Made by a program: the position numbers and the translations under genes. Shown one piece after another: positions 54,521 to 63,803 of a stretch of DNA of 64,000 nucleotides (its first letter is position 1; every line of letters begins with the position of its first letter). Source of the stretch: Halarcobacter sp. Lineage in GTDB: Bacteria > Campylobacterota > Campylobacteria > Campylobacterales > Arcobacteraceae. The stretch spans positions 1,364,001 to 1,428,000 of the forward strand of contig NZ_OY780939.1 of the NCBI RefSeq assembly GCF_963675975.1, in the 5' to 3' direction. The notes under the pieces are model-generated. The model saw only the letters and a list, made by a program, of their open reading frames with translations. It did no database searches and was not told the origin of the DNA.

Positions 54521-54600
54521 CTACTTTTTATCATTGGAGTAAATCCAATTAAAAGTAGCAAAACTCTAAAGAGAACAACGAGTTGTTCTAGATTTAGTTT
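54521..54600. repeat. Two further hairpins upstream of the first mnmA
   Basis: 54521-54559: CTACTTTT...AAAAGTAG with an inner ATTGGA...TCCAAT. 54572-54589: AGAACAA-CGAG-TTGTTCT, extended by AAACT/AGTTT flanks (54561-54600). Together with the hairpin at 54481-54503 they make a strongly structured leader. Confidence 0.6.
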
Positions 54601-54682
54601 AAAGGAATAATCACTGTCTCTCTATTTGCCAATTTTATATTAGTTTTGGTTTAGGCCTATCTTGAAAGGATAGCTTTCTTCC
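54594..54682 (-). pseudogene. folK: Decayed folK fragment between the two mnmA genes
   Basis: On the minus strand two blocks match the intact folK at 55900-56376. Block one (54653-54682) encodes GRKLSFQD, the equivalent of GRKRSFQD in folK. Block two (54594-54629) encodes ANRETVIIPLN and a stop, the equivalent of ANRESVIIPLRHL. In intact folK these lie 150 bases apart (first base of the stop to the Gly codon); here they are 86 apart, a net loss of 64 bases that breaks the frame. This is therefore a remnant, not a gene. It implies that folK or the folK-mnmA pair was once duplicated. Confidence 0.75.
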
Positions 54683-54688
54683 ATATTT

Positions 54689-54715
54689 AATCTTTACAAA
54701 AACTTTGTAAAGATT
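54689..54715 (-). terminator. Hairpin downstream of the second mnmA
   Basis: AATCTTTACAAA and TTTGTAAAGATT make a perfect 12-bp stem with a 3-base loop, 23 bases past the stop of the 54739-55836 gene. The T-run is poor, so it may be a terminator or a processing site. Confidence 0.55.
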
Positions 54716-54738
54716 AATAAAAGTGGGATTATATCAAA

Positions 54739-55836
54739 TTAATTGTAATCACTAATAAAACCACCACCTAAGCAGTAGTTGCCAGAATATAAAACAAGAC
54801 TTTGTCCTAAAGTTACAGCTCTTTGAGGTTTATCAAATTCTACTATTACTTTATCTTCATTTACTTCAACTACTGTACAAGCTTGCTTTTGTTGTCTATA
54901 CCGAATTTGTGCCATTAGTTTGTCTCCAACTTTTGCTGGCTCTTCTAATACCCAGTGCATATGACTAGCTTGTACATTTTTGCTCATAAGTAAAGGATGG
55001 TTTGTATCTTGTACAACTGTTAAAGTATTATCTTCAATATTTTTTTTAGCAGCATACCATGATTTATGAGTGTTATTTTCACCTTCAAGACCTTTGATTC
55101 CACCAAGACCTATACCTTTTCTTTGACCTAATGTATAGCAAATAAGACCTTTGTGTTTTCCTAGAACTTTTCCATTTTCATCTATAATATCTCCTGGAAT
55201 AGCTTTTAGATGTTGAGTAATAAATTCATCAAATTTTTGATTACCTATAAAACATATTCCTGTGCTGTCTTTTTTGTCACTAACTGGTAAGTTATGCTCT
55301 TTTGCTATCTCTCTTACCTCTTTTTTTGTTAAATCACCAAGTGGAAACATAGCATGTGAAAGTTGTTCACTAGATAATGCATGTAAAAAATAAGTTTGGT
55401 TTTTACTATCATCTTTTGGAGTATCTAATACAAAATGATTTTTGTATTGGGCAATCTTTGCATAATGTCCAGTTGCTATAAAATCTGCACCCATTTTTTT
55501 TGCTTCATTTAAAAATACGTGGAATTTAATCTCTCTATTACATAAAATATCTGGATTTGGAGTAAGACCTTTTTTAAGACCTTCTAAAAATACATCAAAA
55601 ACTTTTGTTCTGTATTCTTCAACAAAATCTTTACCTTTTACTTCAATCCCTATTAGTTCACCAACTTTTTTAGCATCTTCAAACTCTATTCTGTTTGGGC
55701 ATTGGCTACCTTTTATGCCATATTCCCAGTTACGCATAAATAAGCCAACAACATCATATCCTTGTTGTTTTAACAGTAGTGCAGTAACTGAAGAATCAAC
55801 TCCACCTGACATCCCAACAACTACTTTTTTTTTCAT
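54739..55836 (-). CDS. mnmA: tRNA 2-thiouridylase MnmA, second paralogue
   Basis: A 365-residue MnmA with PP-loop GMSGGVDSS, NPDILCNREIKF (Cys99) and STGICFIGNQKFDEF (second cysteine), exactly the pattern of gamma-proteobacterial MnmA, unlike the neighbour at 53440-54474. All catalytic elements are present. Having both raises the possibility of different tRNA targets or of horizontal acquisition of one copy. It lies 63 bp downstream of intact folK on the same strand. Confidence 0.92.
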   Translation of the reverse strand: MKKKVVVGMSGGVDSSVTALLLKQQGYDVVGLFMRNWEYGIKGSQCPNRIEFEDAKKVGELIGIEVKGKDFVEEYRTKVFDVFLEGLKKGLTPNPDILCNREIKFHVFLNEAKKMGADFIATGHYAKIAQYKNHFVLDTPKDDSKNQTYFLHALSSEQLSHAMFPLGDLTKKEVREIAKEHNLPVSDKKDSTGICFIGNQKFDEFITQHLKAIPGDIIDENGKVLGKHKGLICYTLGQRKGIGLGGIKGLEGENNTHKSWYAAKKNIEDNTLTVVQDTNHPLLMSKNVQASHMHWVLEEPAKVGDKLMAQIRYRQQKQACTVVEVNEDKVIVEFDKPQRAVTLGQSLVLYSGNYCLGGGFISDYN

Positions 55837-55899
55837 AATTTACCTTTTTTCAAATAATTAATAATAAAATGATATTTATAGATTTTTTATCTTTTAAAT

Positions 55900-56376
55900 T
55901 TATAGATGTCTTAACGGAATAATCACAGACTCTCTGTTTGCCCAGTCTTTGTGAGGGATAATAAGTTTTTCAGTACATATTTTTTTATTATTAAAAAATA
56001 TGATATCAATATCCAAGGTTCTAGGCGCATCTTGAAAGGATCGCTTTCTTCCTAATCTTTTTTCTAACCTAAGCATATTTTTTAAAAAATCGTTTGGTGC
56101 AAGGTTAGTTTTAAGTATTATTATACCATTTAAAAAGTGATTTTGTTCTAAATATCCAAAAGGGGGATTACGAAGTAGAGCAGATGTCATAAGCACATCA
56201 AATCTAGTATCACCTTTTAAATATAAGAAAAGTTTATCAAAAATATTTTTTGTATTTCCAATATTTCCCCCAATACCAATAGTTACATAATATCTTTTAT
56301 TAGAACTAGAGGAGATTTTTTTTGGGAAATTAGGTGTATAAAAAAGTGTTAGATTTTTATTTAAATTTTTTTTCAT
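55900..56376 (-). CDS. folK: Dihydropterin pyrophosphokinase (folate synthesis)
   Basis: Transfers pyrophosphate from ATP to 6-hydroxymethyl-dihydropterin. The 158-residue protein has the family core: IGIGGNIGNTKN, LRNPPFGYLEQNHFLNG, RLEKRLGRKR, FQDAPRTLDIDIIFF and the C-terminal IPHKDWANRESVIIPL. Folate companions are not adjacent. A decayed second copy of its 3' part lies at 54594-54682. Confidence 0.94.
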   Translation of the reverse strand: MKKNLNKNLTLFYTPNFPKKISSSSNKRYYVTIGIGGNIGNTKNIFDKLFLYLKGDTRFDVLMTSALLRNPPFGYLEQNHFLNGIIILKTNLAPNDFLKNMLRLEKRLGRKRSFQDAPRTLDIDIIFFNNKKICTEKLIIPHKDWANRESVIIPLRHL

Positions 56377-56387
56377 AATTTGTCCTG

Positions 56388-56424
56388 AAAATAAATCTTG
56401 ACTTAAAAAATCAAGATTTATTTT
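56388..56424 (-). terminator. Strong hairpin between the M24 peptidase gene and folK
   Basis: AAAATAAATCTTGA pairs perfectly over 14 bases with TCAAGATTTATTTT around a 9-base A-rich loop. It begins 16 bases after the peptidase stop and ends 12 bases before the folK start on the minus strand. It looks like a terminator or an attenuating stem for folK. Confidence 0.65.
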
Positions 56425-56439
56425 TGAATATTTTTTTCT

Positions 56440-57465
56440 TTAAAGAATTTGTGCTTTGCCATTTTTCATAACAACAGTATCTTCAATTCTTACCCCAAAC
56501 TCTTCAGGTAAATAAATTCCAGGTTCTATTGTAAATACCATATTATCTTCAATTATAACATCTGAACGTGAATTAATATTTGGAAACTCATGGATATCAA
56601 GTCCCACTCCATGACCTGTACTGTGTACAAAGTATTTACCAAATCCAGCTTTTTCAATTACATCTCTAGTTAATTTATCAATTTGTGAAGCTTTCATTCC
56701 TACTCTAGCTTTTTCAATAGCATTTAGTTGTGCTTTATATACTAAATCATAAATTTTTTGATGTTTTTTACTTTTGAAGTTTTGTTCTCTTTTAAAAGAA
56801 AAATTTTCAAAATCAACATGTGAAGTACATGTTCTATCTGAACAATATCTTTTATATTTAACTCCAGCATCAACTAATAATAAATCATGAAGTTTCAGTT
56901 TTGTATTTGTAGGTAGTGCGTGGGGTTTTGCTGCGTTTTTATTTATAGCAACAATTGGGTCAAAACTTAAATCATATTTTCCTATATGACTCATTTTTTC
57001 AATTGCTTTAAAGTGTAAAAAGTTTTCACTTTCTCTAAAACCATTTTTTCTTATAAATTTAGCTAAATCCTTAAATCCATCTCTTCCAATCTGTGCAGCT
57101 TTTTTTAATAACTCTATCTCTTCATCACTTTTTATTATTCTTTTTAATTTTGAAAAGTTTTCTTTCGCTTCAAATTTTATTTTTATGTCATTAGTTAGTT
57201 TTTGGTAAAAGCTAAGTTTAAAATCATTTGGATCAAAAACAATTTTTTTGATTTTTGATTTTTTTAATATTTTCTGAACATCTTTTATAAAATCAGAACT
57301 TTCAATAACTATACAATCTTTAGCATATTCTTTAGCTTCAACTGTATATCTTGCATCTGTAATAAAATATTTTATTGATCCTAGTTTTAGAAAAACTACA
57401 TTATCGCATGAGAATCCACACTCATAATATACAGCATTTTCGTTAAGTAGTATATAGTTTTTCAT
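56440..57465 (-). CDS. M24-family Xaa-Pro-type aminopeptidase
   Basis: A 341-residue metallopeptidase with a creatinase-like N-terminal domain (about 1-125) and a pita-bread M24 domain. The five metal ligands are visible: Asp in LLVDAGVKY, Asp in CSDRTC, His in [13 protein letters not shown], Glu in TIEPGIYLP and Glu in VRIEDTVV. Specificity for Xaa-Pro is inferred. The start lies near the ATG of the divergent aroQ leader, with promoters between. Confidence 0.9.
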   Translation of the reverse strand: MKNYILLNENAVYYECGFSCDNVVFLKLGSIKYFITDARYTVEAKEYAKDCIVIESSDFIKDVQKILKKSKIKKIVFDPNDFKLSFYQKLTNDIKIKFEAKENFSKLKRIIKSDEEIELLKKAAQIGRDGFKDLAKFIRKNGFRESENFLHFKAIEKMSHIGKYDLSFDPIVAINKNAAKPHALPTNTKLKLHDLLLVDAGVKYKRYCSDRTCTSHVDFENFSFKREQNFKSKKHQKIYDLVYKAQLNAIEKARVGMKASQIDKLTRDVIEKAGFGKYFVHSTGHGVGLDIHEFPNINSRSDVIIEDNMVFTIEPGIYLPEEFGVRIEDTVVMKNGKAQIL

Positions 57466-57532
57466 GTTTTTCCTTTTAATTAATCAAAATTTGAATATAA
57501 TTTTACCTAAAATTTATAAAAGGAAATATAAT

Positions 57533-58018
57533 ATGAAAATAGCGGTAATTCAAGGTCCAAATTTAAATATGTTAGGTATTAGAGAACAACATATTTATGG
57601 TCCAATGAGTTTAGAACAAATCCACGATCAAATGAAAGCAAGTGCTGAACAAAATGGAGTTGAACTAGAATTTTTCCAATCTAATTTAGAGGGTGAAATT
57701 GTAGATAGAATTCAAGAGTGTTTAGGTACAGTTGATGGTATTTTAATTAATCCAGCAGCATATTCTCATACTTCAATTGCAATCAAAGATGCTTTAAATG
57801 CAGTTAGCTTACCAACTGTTGAAGTACATATTTCAAATATCTATAAAAGAGAAGAATATAGACAAAAATCAGTTACAGCTGGTGCCTCTACAGGTGTAAT
57901 CACTGGATTTGGACCTTTTGGTTATCATTTAGGTTTAATCTCACTAACTCAAATTGTTTCTGAAGTGAAAGCAGTTCAAGCAAAACAAAAAGCTGAAGCA
58001 GAAGCTCAAAATAGTTAA
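57533..58018 (+). CDS. aroQ: 3-dehydroquinate dehydratase, type II
   Basis: Third step of the shikimate pathway, making 3-dehydroshikimate. The start is ATG 57533 after AAAAGGAAAT, giving a protein of 161 residues that begins [18 protein letters not shown]. Typical motifs are [48 protein letters not shown] and [13 protein letters not shown]. The C-terminal tail is Ala/Glu/Lys-rich. The next gene starts two bases after the stop. The aroQ-amidohydrolase-sppA order matches Campylobacter. Confidence 0.95.
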   Translation: MKIAVIQGPNLNMLGIREQHIYGPMSLEQIHDQMKASAEQNGVELEFFQSNLEGEIVDRIQECLGTVDGILINPAAYSHTSIAIKDALNAVSLPTVEVHISNIYKREEYRQKSVTAGASTGVITGFGPFGYHLGLISLTQIVSEVKAVQAKQKAEAEAQNS

Positions 58019-58020
58019 TA

Positions 58021-59250
58021 ATGAAAATCTTAAAAGCATCGTGGGTTATAACTTGTGATGAAAATAGCACTATCATAAAAGATGGTGCTGTTGTTTTTGA
58101 TAAGAAAATTATTGATGTTGCAACAATAGATTTTATAAAAGAAAAATATCCAAATATTGAAATAGAAGATTTAGGTAATAATTCAGTTTTAATGCCTGGA
58201 CTTATCAATTCACATATTCATTTAGAATTCTCATCAAATTCCACAACTTTAAAATATGGCAATTTTATGTCATGGTTAAACTCAGTTATAACTTCAAGAG
58301 AAAAACTAATACAAAATGCAACAAAAGATTTATTAAAAGAAAAATTAGAAGAGATTAAAAATAGTGGTACAACAACTATAGGTGCTATATCATCATATGC
58401 TTTTGATTTAGAAAGCTGTTTTGAATCAGATTTAAATATAGTATTTTTTAATGAGGTGATTGGAAGTAAACCTGATATGATTGATACATTATTGGCTGAT
58501 TTTAAATCTAGACTTGAACTTTCTAAAAAAAATAAAAGGGAAGGTTTTTATCCTGCTGTTGCTATACACTCTCCATATTCAGTTCATCCATTTTTAATTA
58601 GAGAAGCATTAAATATAGCAAAAGCTGATGACCTATCTGTTAGTGCACACTTTTTAGAATCACCTGAAGAGTTCCAATGGCTTCATAAAGATGAAGGTGG
58701 TTTTTTAGATTTCTTTAAAAACTTTTTAGGACAAGAAAAAGCTGTTACAAAACCAATTGAATTTTTAAATCAGTTTGAAAATATTGATAAATTATCTTTT
58801 ACTCATTGTGTGGAAGCTAGTAGTGAAGACTTAGAAAAGATTAAAGATTTAGATGCTGTGATTAATCATTGTGTTACTTCAAATAGAGTTTTAAACAATA
58901 CAAAACTGAATATTAAAAAATTGTTTGATTTAAATATACCATTTTCTATAGGTACTGATGGTTTAAGTTCAAATAACTCTTTATCTATGTTTGATGAGTT
59001 AAGAAATGCTTTAATGACACATACAGAAGAAAATGTAATAACATTTTCAAAAACTTTAATAGAAGCAGCTACAAAAAGAGGAGCCCAAGCTTTAGGTTTA
59101 AATAAAGGGATACTTTTAAAAGATAAAGATGCGGACATTATAACTTTAACTTTGCCAGATGAAGTTGAAGATGAAAATGATTTATGTATGAATATTATTT
59201 TACATACAAAAAATGTAAAAAATACAATAATAGGGGGAAGAGATGTTTAA
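58021..59250 (+). CDS. mqnX: Amidohydrolase, probable aminofutalosine deaminase
   Basis: A 409-residue metal-dependent hydrolase of the cytosine deaminase/chlorohydrolase group: HIHLEFS with the HxH site (about 65-71), the HSPYSVHP and SAHFLES segments, a Cys-rich THCVEASSED region, and SIGTDGLSSNNSLSMFDELR. In Campylobacter and Helicobacter the homologue is linked to the futalosine pathway of menaquinone biosynthesis, deaminating 6-amino-6-deoxyfutalosine. That assignment is from family and context, not from a specific residue. It overlaps sppA by eight bases. Confidence 0.75.
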   Translation: MKILKASWVITCDENSTIIKDGAVVFDKKIIDVATIDFIKEKYPNIEIEDLGNNSVLMPGLINSHIHLEFSSNSTTLKYGNFMSWLNSVITSREKLIQNATKDLLKEKLEEIKNSGTTTIGAISSYAFDLESCFESDLNIVFFNEVIGSKPDMIDTLLADFKSRLELSKKNKREGFYPAVAIHSPYSVHPFLIREALNIAKADDLSVSAHFLESPEEFQWLHKDEGGFLDFFKNFLGQEKAVTKPIEFLNQFENIDKLSFTHCVEASSEDLEKIKDLDAVINHCVTSNRVLNNTKLNIKKLFDLNIPFSIGTDGLSSNNSLSMFDELRNALMTHTEENVITFSKTLIEAATKRGAQALGLNKGILLKDKDADIITLTLPDEVEDENDLCMNIILHTKNVKNTIIGGRDV

Positions 59251-60133
59251 TGTTTTAAAAAAGATATTTTATCCAATAATTGCAATACTTGATTTTATTA
59301 CTAAATATTTTAAAACTATAGTTTTTTTAACAATAATTTATTTTTTTGTTGCAAGTTCAGAAGATTCTGCTATAAGTGGTGAAAATTTTGAGATGGCAAA
59401 CTTGCAAAAGATTGAGCTTTATGGTCCAATTATGACAGCAGAAAAAGTTTTAGCTCAAATAGAACAAGCAAAAGAGAATCCAAATATCAAAGGTGTTTTA
59501 TTAGATGTTAATTCTCCTGGTGGAGCAGTTGCACCTTCTGTAGAAATCTCTTATGCTATAAAAGAGTTACGAGCTGTAAAACCAGTTGTTGCATACGCAA
59601 GTGGAGTAATGGCAAGTGGAAGTTATTATGCTTCAATTTGGGCAGATAAAATTGTTGCAAATCCAGGAAGTATGGTTGGTTCTATTGGGGTTATTTTTCA
59701 AGGAACAAATCTAGAAGAATTAATGGAAAAAATTGGTGTAAAAACACAAACAATTAAAGCAGGAAGATATAAAGAGTCTGGTACTCCAACAAGAGAGTGG
59801 ACAAGTTATGAAAAAGAAGAACTTGAAAAGGTTATTGAAGATACTTATTCTATGTTTGTAAATGATGTTGCAAAAGCTAGAAAATTAAAACCTGAAGAGC
59901 ATACAAAATTTGCAGATGCACATATATTTACCTCTTCTCAAGCTAAAGAAGTAGGATTAGTTGATAATGTTGCTACTTTTTCTTATGCGAAAAATGAGAT
60001 TATTAAATTATCAAAAGTAAAAGATCCTGTTTGGAAAAAAGAGGATAAATTTGATAAATTTCTTGATAGAGTTATTAGTGAAGCAGTTACAAATTTCTCT
60101 GTAGTTTTTAATTCTAATTTAAAAGCTTATTAA
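59243..60133 (+). CDS. sppA: Signal peptide peptidase SppA
   Basis: A 296-residue membrane serine protease with one N-terminal helix (about 24-38) and the SppA fold. The nucleophile serine is in GVMASGSYYAS and the general-base lysine in IKAGRYKESGTP, the typical Ser-Lys dyad. It degrades cleaved signal peptides in the membrane. It is the short form, as in Campylobacter and Bacillus. A bidirectional terminator separates it from ackA. Confidence 0.92.
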   Translation: MFNVLKKIFYPIIAILDFITKYFKTIVFLTIIYFFVASSEDSAISGENFEMANLQKIELYGPIMTAEKVLAQIEQAKENPNIKGVLLDVNSPGGAVAPSVEISYAIKELRAVKPVVAYASGVMASGSYYASIWADKIVANPGSMVGSIGVIFQGTNLEELMEKIGVKTQTIKAGRYKESGTPTREWTSYEKEELEKVIEDTYSMFVNDVAKARKLKPEEHTKFADAHIFTSSQAKEVGLVDNVATFSYAKNEIIKLSKVKDPVWKKEDKFDKFLDRVISEAVTNFSVVFNSNLKAY

Positions 60134-60137
60134 AAAG

Positions 60138-60168
60138 AAAGATAAGAGTTTAACTCTTATCTTTTTTT
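60138..60168. terminator. Bidirectional terminator between sppA and ackA
   Basis: AAAGATAAGAGTT and AACTCTTATCTTT are perfect inverted 13-mers around one T, followed by TTTT on the + strand and by an A/T-rich tail on the other. It lies between convergent stops. Confidence 0.85.
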
Positions 60169-60169
60169 A

Positions 60170-61372
60170 TTAGCATTTACCACCCATAACAACTTTATAA
60201 GTGTCATTAGCAATAACATACTCTTCATTTGTAGGAATAACAAAGATTCTTGATGCAGAACCATTTGTAGCAATATCTCTAGCGCTACTTGATCTTTTGT
60301 TGTTTTTAACTGGATCAAGAACTAATCCCATAGCATCTAGACCAGCACAAACTTTTTCTCTAATAAGTGCAGCATTTTCACCAATACCACCAGTGAAACA
60401 TAATGCATCAACACCATCAAGAGCAGCAACATAAGAACCAACATATTTTTTGATGTTATATGCAACCATATCTACAGCTAATCTACATCTTTCTTCACCA
60501 TTAGTCATACCATCTAATACTTCTCTTAAGTCAGAAGATTTCCCAGAAATACCTAAAATACCAGATTTTTTATTCATAATATTTAATGCTTCATCAATAG
60601 TCATACCCTCTTGACTCATCATATATTGTAATGCACCAGCACCAACATCACCAGATCTAGTTCCCATCATAAGACCTTGAATAGGAGTTAATCCCATAGA
60701 TGTATCAATACATTTTCCATCTTGTACAGCTGAAACAGAAGAACCATTTCCTAAGTGACATACAATAATTCTAGTATTATGTTTTTTATCTAACATTTGT
60801 CTAGCTTCATTTGAAACGAAGTAGTGTGATGTACCATGGAAACCATATTTTCTAATACCATGTTTAGTATATTGGTCATATGGAAGTGCATACATATATG
60901 CATAATCTGGCATAGTTTGGTGGAATGCAGTATCAAATACTGCTACATTTGGTTTACCTGGCATTAATTCTTGACAGATCTCCATACCAAGAATATTTGC
61001 AGGGTTATGTAAAGGTGCAAGTGGAATTAATCTTTTCATAGTTTCAATTACTTTATCTGTAACCATTACAGAACCAGAAAACTCTTCTCCACCATGAACT
61101 GCTCTGTGTCCAATAGCTTCAATATCATTGATAGAATCAATAACTTTACCTTCACCAGCAGTAAGAGTAGATAATACAGCCTCAATAGCCTCTTTATGAG
61201 TTGGCATATCAATTTCAAGTTTTAATTTTTTGTCATCACCAAATTCGTGCTTTAAAACACCGTCAATACCAATTCTTTCACAAATACCAGAAGCAAAAAC
61301 TTTCTTGATAATTGGATTCATTAATTGATACTTTAATGATGAACTTCCCGCGTTTAAAATAAATACTAACAT
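60170..61372 (-). CDS. ackA: Acetate kinase, copy 1
   Basis: Interconverts acetyl phosphate and acetate with ADP/ATP. A 400-residue ASKHA-fold enzyme with LNAGSSSLKYQL at the start, RAVHGGEEF carrying the substrate Arg, FDTAFHQTMP, HLGNGSS, MGTRSGDVGAG and FVIPTNEE. All catalytic residues known for AckA are present. The first ~70 codons are identical in DNA to copy 2, while the middle has diverged, most of it outside the catalytic motifs. It follows pta by 32 bp. Confidence 0.96.
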   Translation of the reverse strand: MLVFILNAGSSSLKYQLMNPIIKKVFASGICERIGIDGVLKHEFGDDKKLKLEIDMPTHKEAIEAVLSTLTAGEGKVIDSINDIEAIGHRAVHGGEEFSGSVMVTDKVIETMKRLIPLAPLHNPANILGMEICQELMPGKPNVAVFDTAFHQTMPDYAYMYALPYDQYTKHGIRKYGFHGTSHYFVSNEARQMLDKKHNTRIIVCHLGNGSSVSAVQDGKCIDTSMGLTPIQGLMMGTRSGDVGAGALQYMMSQEGMTIDEALNIMNKKSGILGISGKSSDLREVLDGMTNGEERCRLAVDMVAYNIKKYVGSYVAALDGVDALCFTGGIGENAALIREKVCAGLDAMGLVLDPVKNNKRSSSARDIATNGSASRIFVIPTNEEYVIANDTYKVVMGGKC

Positions 61373-61404
61373 GTCTTTTCCCTTTTTATAGTCTATATTG
61401 TAAA

Positions 61405-62397
61405 TTAAATTTGTGTTGCTGTAATAGCTACTAAGTTTGCGATGTCTTCAACTGAACAACCTCTAGAAAGGTCATTAACAGGTTTAGCAAGACCTTGAAC
61501 AACAGGACCGTGTGCATTAGCACCAGCAAATCTTTGAACAAGTTTATACCCAATGTTTCCAGATTGTAAATCAGGAAATACAAGTACGTTTGCTTTACCA
61601 GCTACTTTTGAATCAGGTGCTTTTTTAGCTCCAATAGCTTCAACAATAGCAGCATCAGCTTGCATTTCACCATCAAATGCGAAATCAACATTTCTTTCAT
61701 TTAAAATATCAACAGCATATTGAACTTTGTCAACAAGTGGATGATTAGCACTTCCTTTTGTAGAGAAAGATAACATAGCAACTTTAGGATCAATTCCAAC
61801 AACAGATTTAGCAGTAGCTGCAGTAGCACAAGCAATGTCAGCTAGTTGTTCAGCATTTGGCTCAGGAATTACCGCACAGTCAGCGAATAAAATAAGACCA
61901 TTATCTCCAAATTTTCCATCAGCAGTTTCCATAATAAATGCTGAAGAAACAGTATTTATACCAGGAGCAGTTTTGATAACTTGAATAGCAGCTCTTAATA
62001 CGTCAGCAGTAGGTGAATTTGAACCTGCAACAAGCCCGTGAGCGTCACCCATTCTAACCATCATACAACCAAAGAATCTAGGTTCAGTAGTCATAATCTC
62101 AGTAGCTTCCTCTTTAGAAAGACCTTTAGACTTTCTAAGTTCAACTAACTCATCAACATACTTTTCAATACCATCATAAGATTTTGGATCAATAATTGTA
62201 GCACCTTCAATGTTAGCACCACAAGCAGTAGCATCAGCTTTAATTGTTTCTTCGTTTCCAATTAAAACTACATTAGCAGTTTTTTCTTCCAGAACCATTT
62301 GTGTTGCTTTTAACACTCTTTCATCTTCTGATTCTGGAAGAACTATTGTTCTTAGTTCTTTTTTTGCATTCTCTTTAATACTCTCTATTAAACCCAT
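61405..62397 (-). CDS. pta: Phosphate acetyltransferase, copy 1
   Basis: Interconverts acetyl-CoA and acetyl phosphate. A 330-residue short-form Pta (PTA_PTB domain only) with TIVLPESEDERVLKA, MMVRMGDAHGLVAGS, LSFSTKGSANHP and the end [24 protein letters not shown] precedes the start. It lies 180 bp downstream of a second ackA and 32 bp upstream of its own, forming one of two tandem pta-ackA units. Confidence 0.95.
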   Translation of the reverse strand: MGLIESIKENAKKELRTIVLPESEDERVLKATQMVLEEKTANVVLIGNEETIKADATACGANIEGATIIDPKSYDGIEKYVDELVELRKSKGLSKEEATEIMTTEPRFFGCMMVRMGDAHGLVAGSNSPTADVLRAAIQVIKTAPGINTVSSAFIMETADGKFGDNGLILFADCAVIPEPNAEQLADIACATAATAKSVVGIDPKVAMLSFSTKGSANHPLVDKVQYAVDILNERNVDFAFDGEMQADAAIVEAIGAKKAPDSKVAGKANVLVFPDLQSGNIGYKLVQRFAGANAHGPVVQGLAKPVNDLSRGCSVEDIANLVAITATQI

Positions 62398-62505
62398 TCA
62401 TGCGTCCTTTCTTGTAAATTCAATAAATTATAATATTGAAGAGTAGCATTGAAATAGCATTTTAAAAAAAATTAGGTTTAATAATAATACAAAAACAAAC
62501 TTTGT

Positions 62506-62558
62506 GTATAAAAGTAGTACATCAATCATACATAAGTATAATTTTCTTACTTTTATAC
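62506..62558. repeat. 11-bp inverted repeat upstream of pta copy 1
   Basis: GTATAAAAGTA (62506-62516) and TACTTTTATAC (62548-62558) are perfect inverses 31 bases apart, in the gap between ackA copy 2 and pta copy 1. It may be an operator or an RNA stem. The gap also contains an AT-rich TATAAT-like stretch. Confidence 0.5.
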
Positions 62559-62577
62559 GAAATATTTTTTATTATAT

Positions 62578-63771
62578 TTATGATTGAGATACAACCTTAT
62601 AAGTATCATTTGCAATAACATATTCCTCATTTGTAGGAATAACAAAAATTCTTGCACTAGAACTGTTTGTAGCAATATCTCTTGAATCATTTCTCTTTTT
62701 ATTATTTTTGATTGGGTCAAGAACTAATCCCATTCCGTCAAGTCCTGTACATACAATCTCTCTAATAAGTGCAGAGTTTTCACCAATACCACCAGTGAAA
62801 CATAAAGCGTCAATACCATCAAGTGCAGCAACATAAGAACCAACATATTTTTTGATGTTATATGCAACCATATCAACAGCCAATCTACATCTTTCATCTG
62901 TATCCATATGTGCTAATACTTCTCTTAAGTCAGAAGATTTCCCAGAAATACCTAAAATACCAGATTTTTTATTCATTAGTTCAGTTATTTGGTCAATATC
63001 TAAACCCTCTTGTTTCATCATATAACTAATAGCTCCAGCACCAACATCTCCAGATCTAGTACCCATCATAAGACCTTGAACAGGAGTAAGACCCATAGAT
63101 GTATCAATAGATTTACCATTTAATACAGCAGTTACTGAAGAACCATTACCAAGGTGACAAACTACAATTCTTGTATTTCTTTTTTTATCAAGCATTCCTC
63201 TTGCTTCATTTGAAACATAATAGTGGCTTGTACCATGAAAACCATATTTTCTAATACCATGTTTAGTATATTGGTCATATGGAAGTGCATACATATATGC
63301 ATAATCTGGCATAGTTTGGTGAAATACAGTATCAAATACTGTAACATTTGGTTTTCCAGGCATTAACTCTTGACAGATTTTAATACCAAGAATATTTGCA
63401 GGGTTATGTAAAGGTGCAAGTGGAATTAATCTTTCAATTTCAAGTAAAACTTCATCTGTAACTAAAGCTGAACTAGTAAATGATTCTCCACCATGAGCGA
63501 CTCTGTGACCAATAGCTTCTATATCATTAACTGAATCGATAACTTTACCCTCACCAGTTGTAAGCGTAGATAATACAGCCTCAATAGCCTCTTTATGAGT
63601 TGGCATATCAATTTCAAGTTTTAATTTTTTGTCATCACCAAATTCGTGCTTTAAAACACCGTCAATACCAATTCTTTCACAAATACCAGAAGCAAAAACT
63701 TTCTTGATAATTGGATTCATTAATTGATACTTTAATGATGAACTTCCCGCGTTTAAAATAAATACTAACAT
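62578..63771 (-). CDS. ackA: Acetate kinase, copy 2
   Basis: A 397-residue paralogue of the copy at 60170-61372, with all the same catalytic motifs (LNAGSSS, RVAHGGESF, HLGNGSS, MGTRSGD, PTNEE). Differences are concentrated in surface segments, for example residues 92-112 and 250-275. One substitution lies next to a catalytic motif (FDTVFH for FDTAFH). Both copies appear functional. Confidence 0.95.
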   Translation of the reverse strand: MLVFILNAGSSSLKYQLMNPIIKKVFASGICERIGIDGVLKHEFGDDKKLKLEIDMPTHKEAIEAVLSTLTTGEGKVIDSVNDIEAIGHRVAHGGESFTSSALVTDEVLLEIERLIPLAPLHNPANILGIKICQELMPGKPNVTVFDTVFHQTMPDYAYMYALPYDQYTKHGIRKYGFHGTSHYYVSNEARGMLDKKRNTRIVVCHLGNGSSVTAVLNGKSIDTSMGLTPVQGLMMGTRSGDVGAGAISYMMKQEGLDIDQITELMNKKSGILGISGKSSDLREVLAHMDTDERCRLAVDMVAYNIKKYVGSYVAALDGIDALCFTGGIGENSALIREIVCTGLDGMGLVLDPIKNNKKRNDSRDIATNSSSARIFVIPTNEEYVIANDTYKVVSQS

Positions 63772-63803
63772 GTCTTTTCCCTTTTTATAGTCTATATTGT
63801 AAA

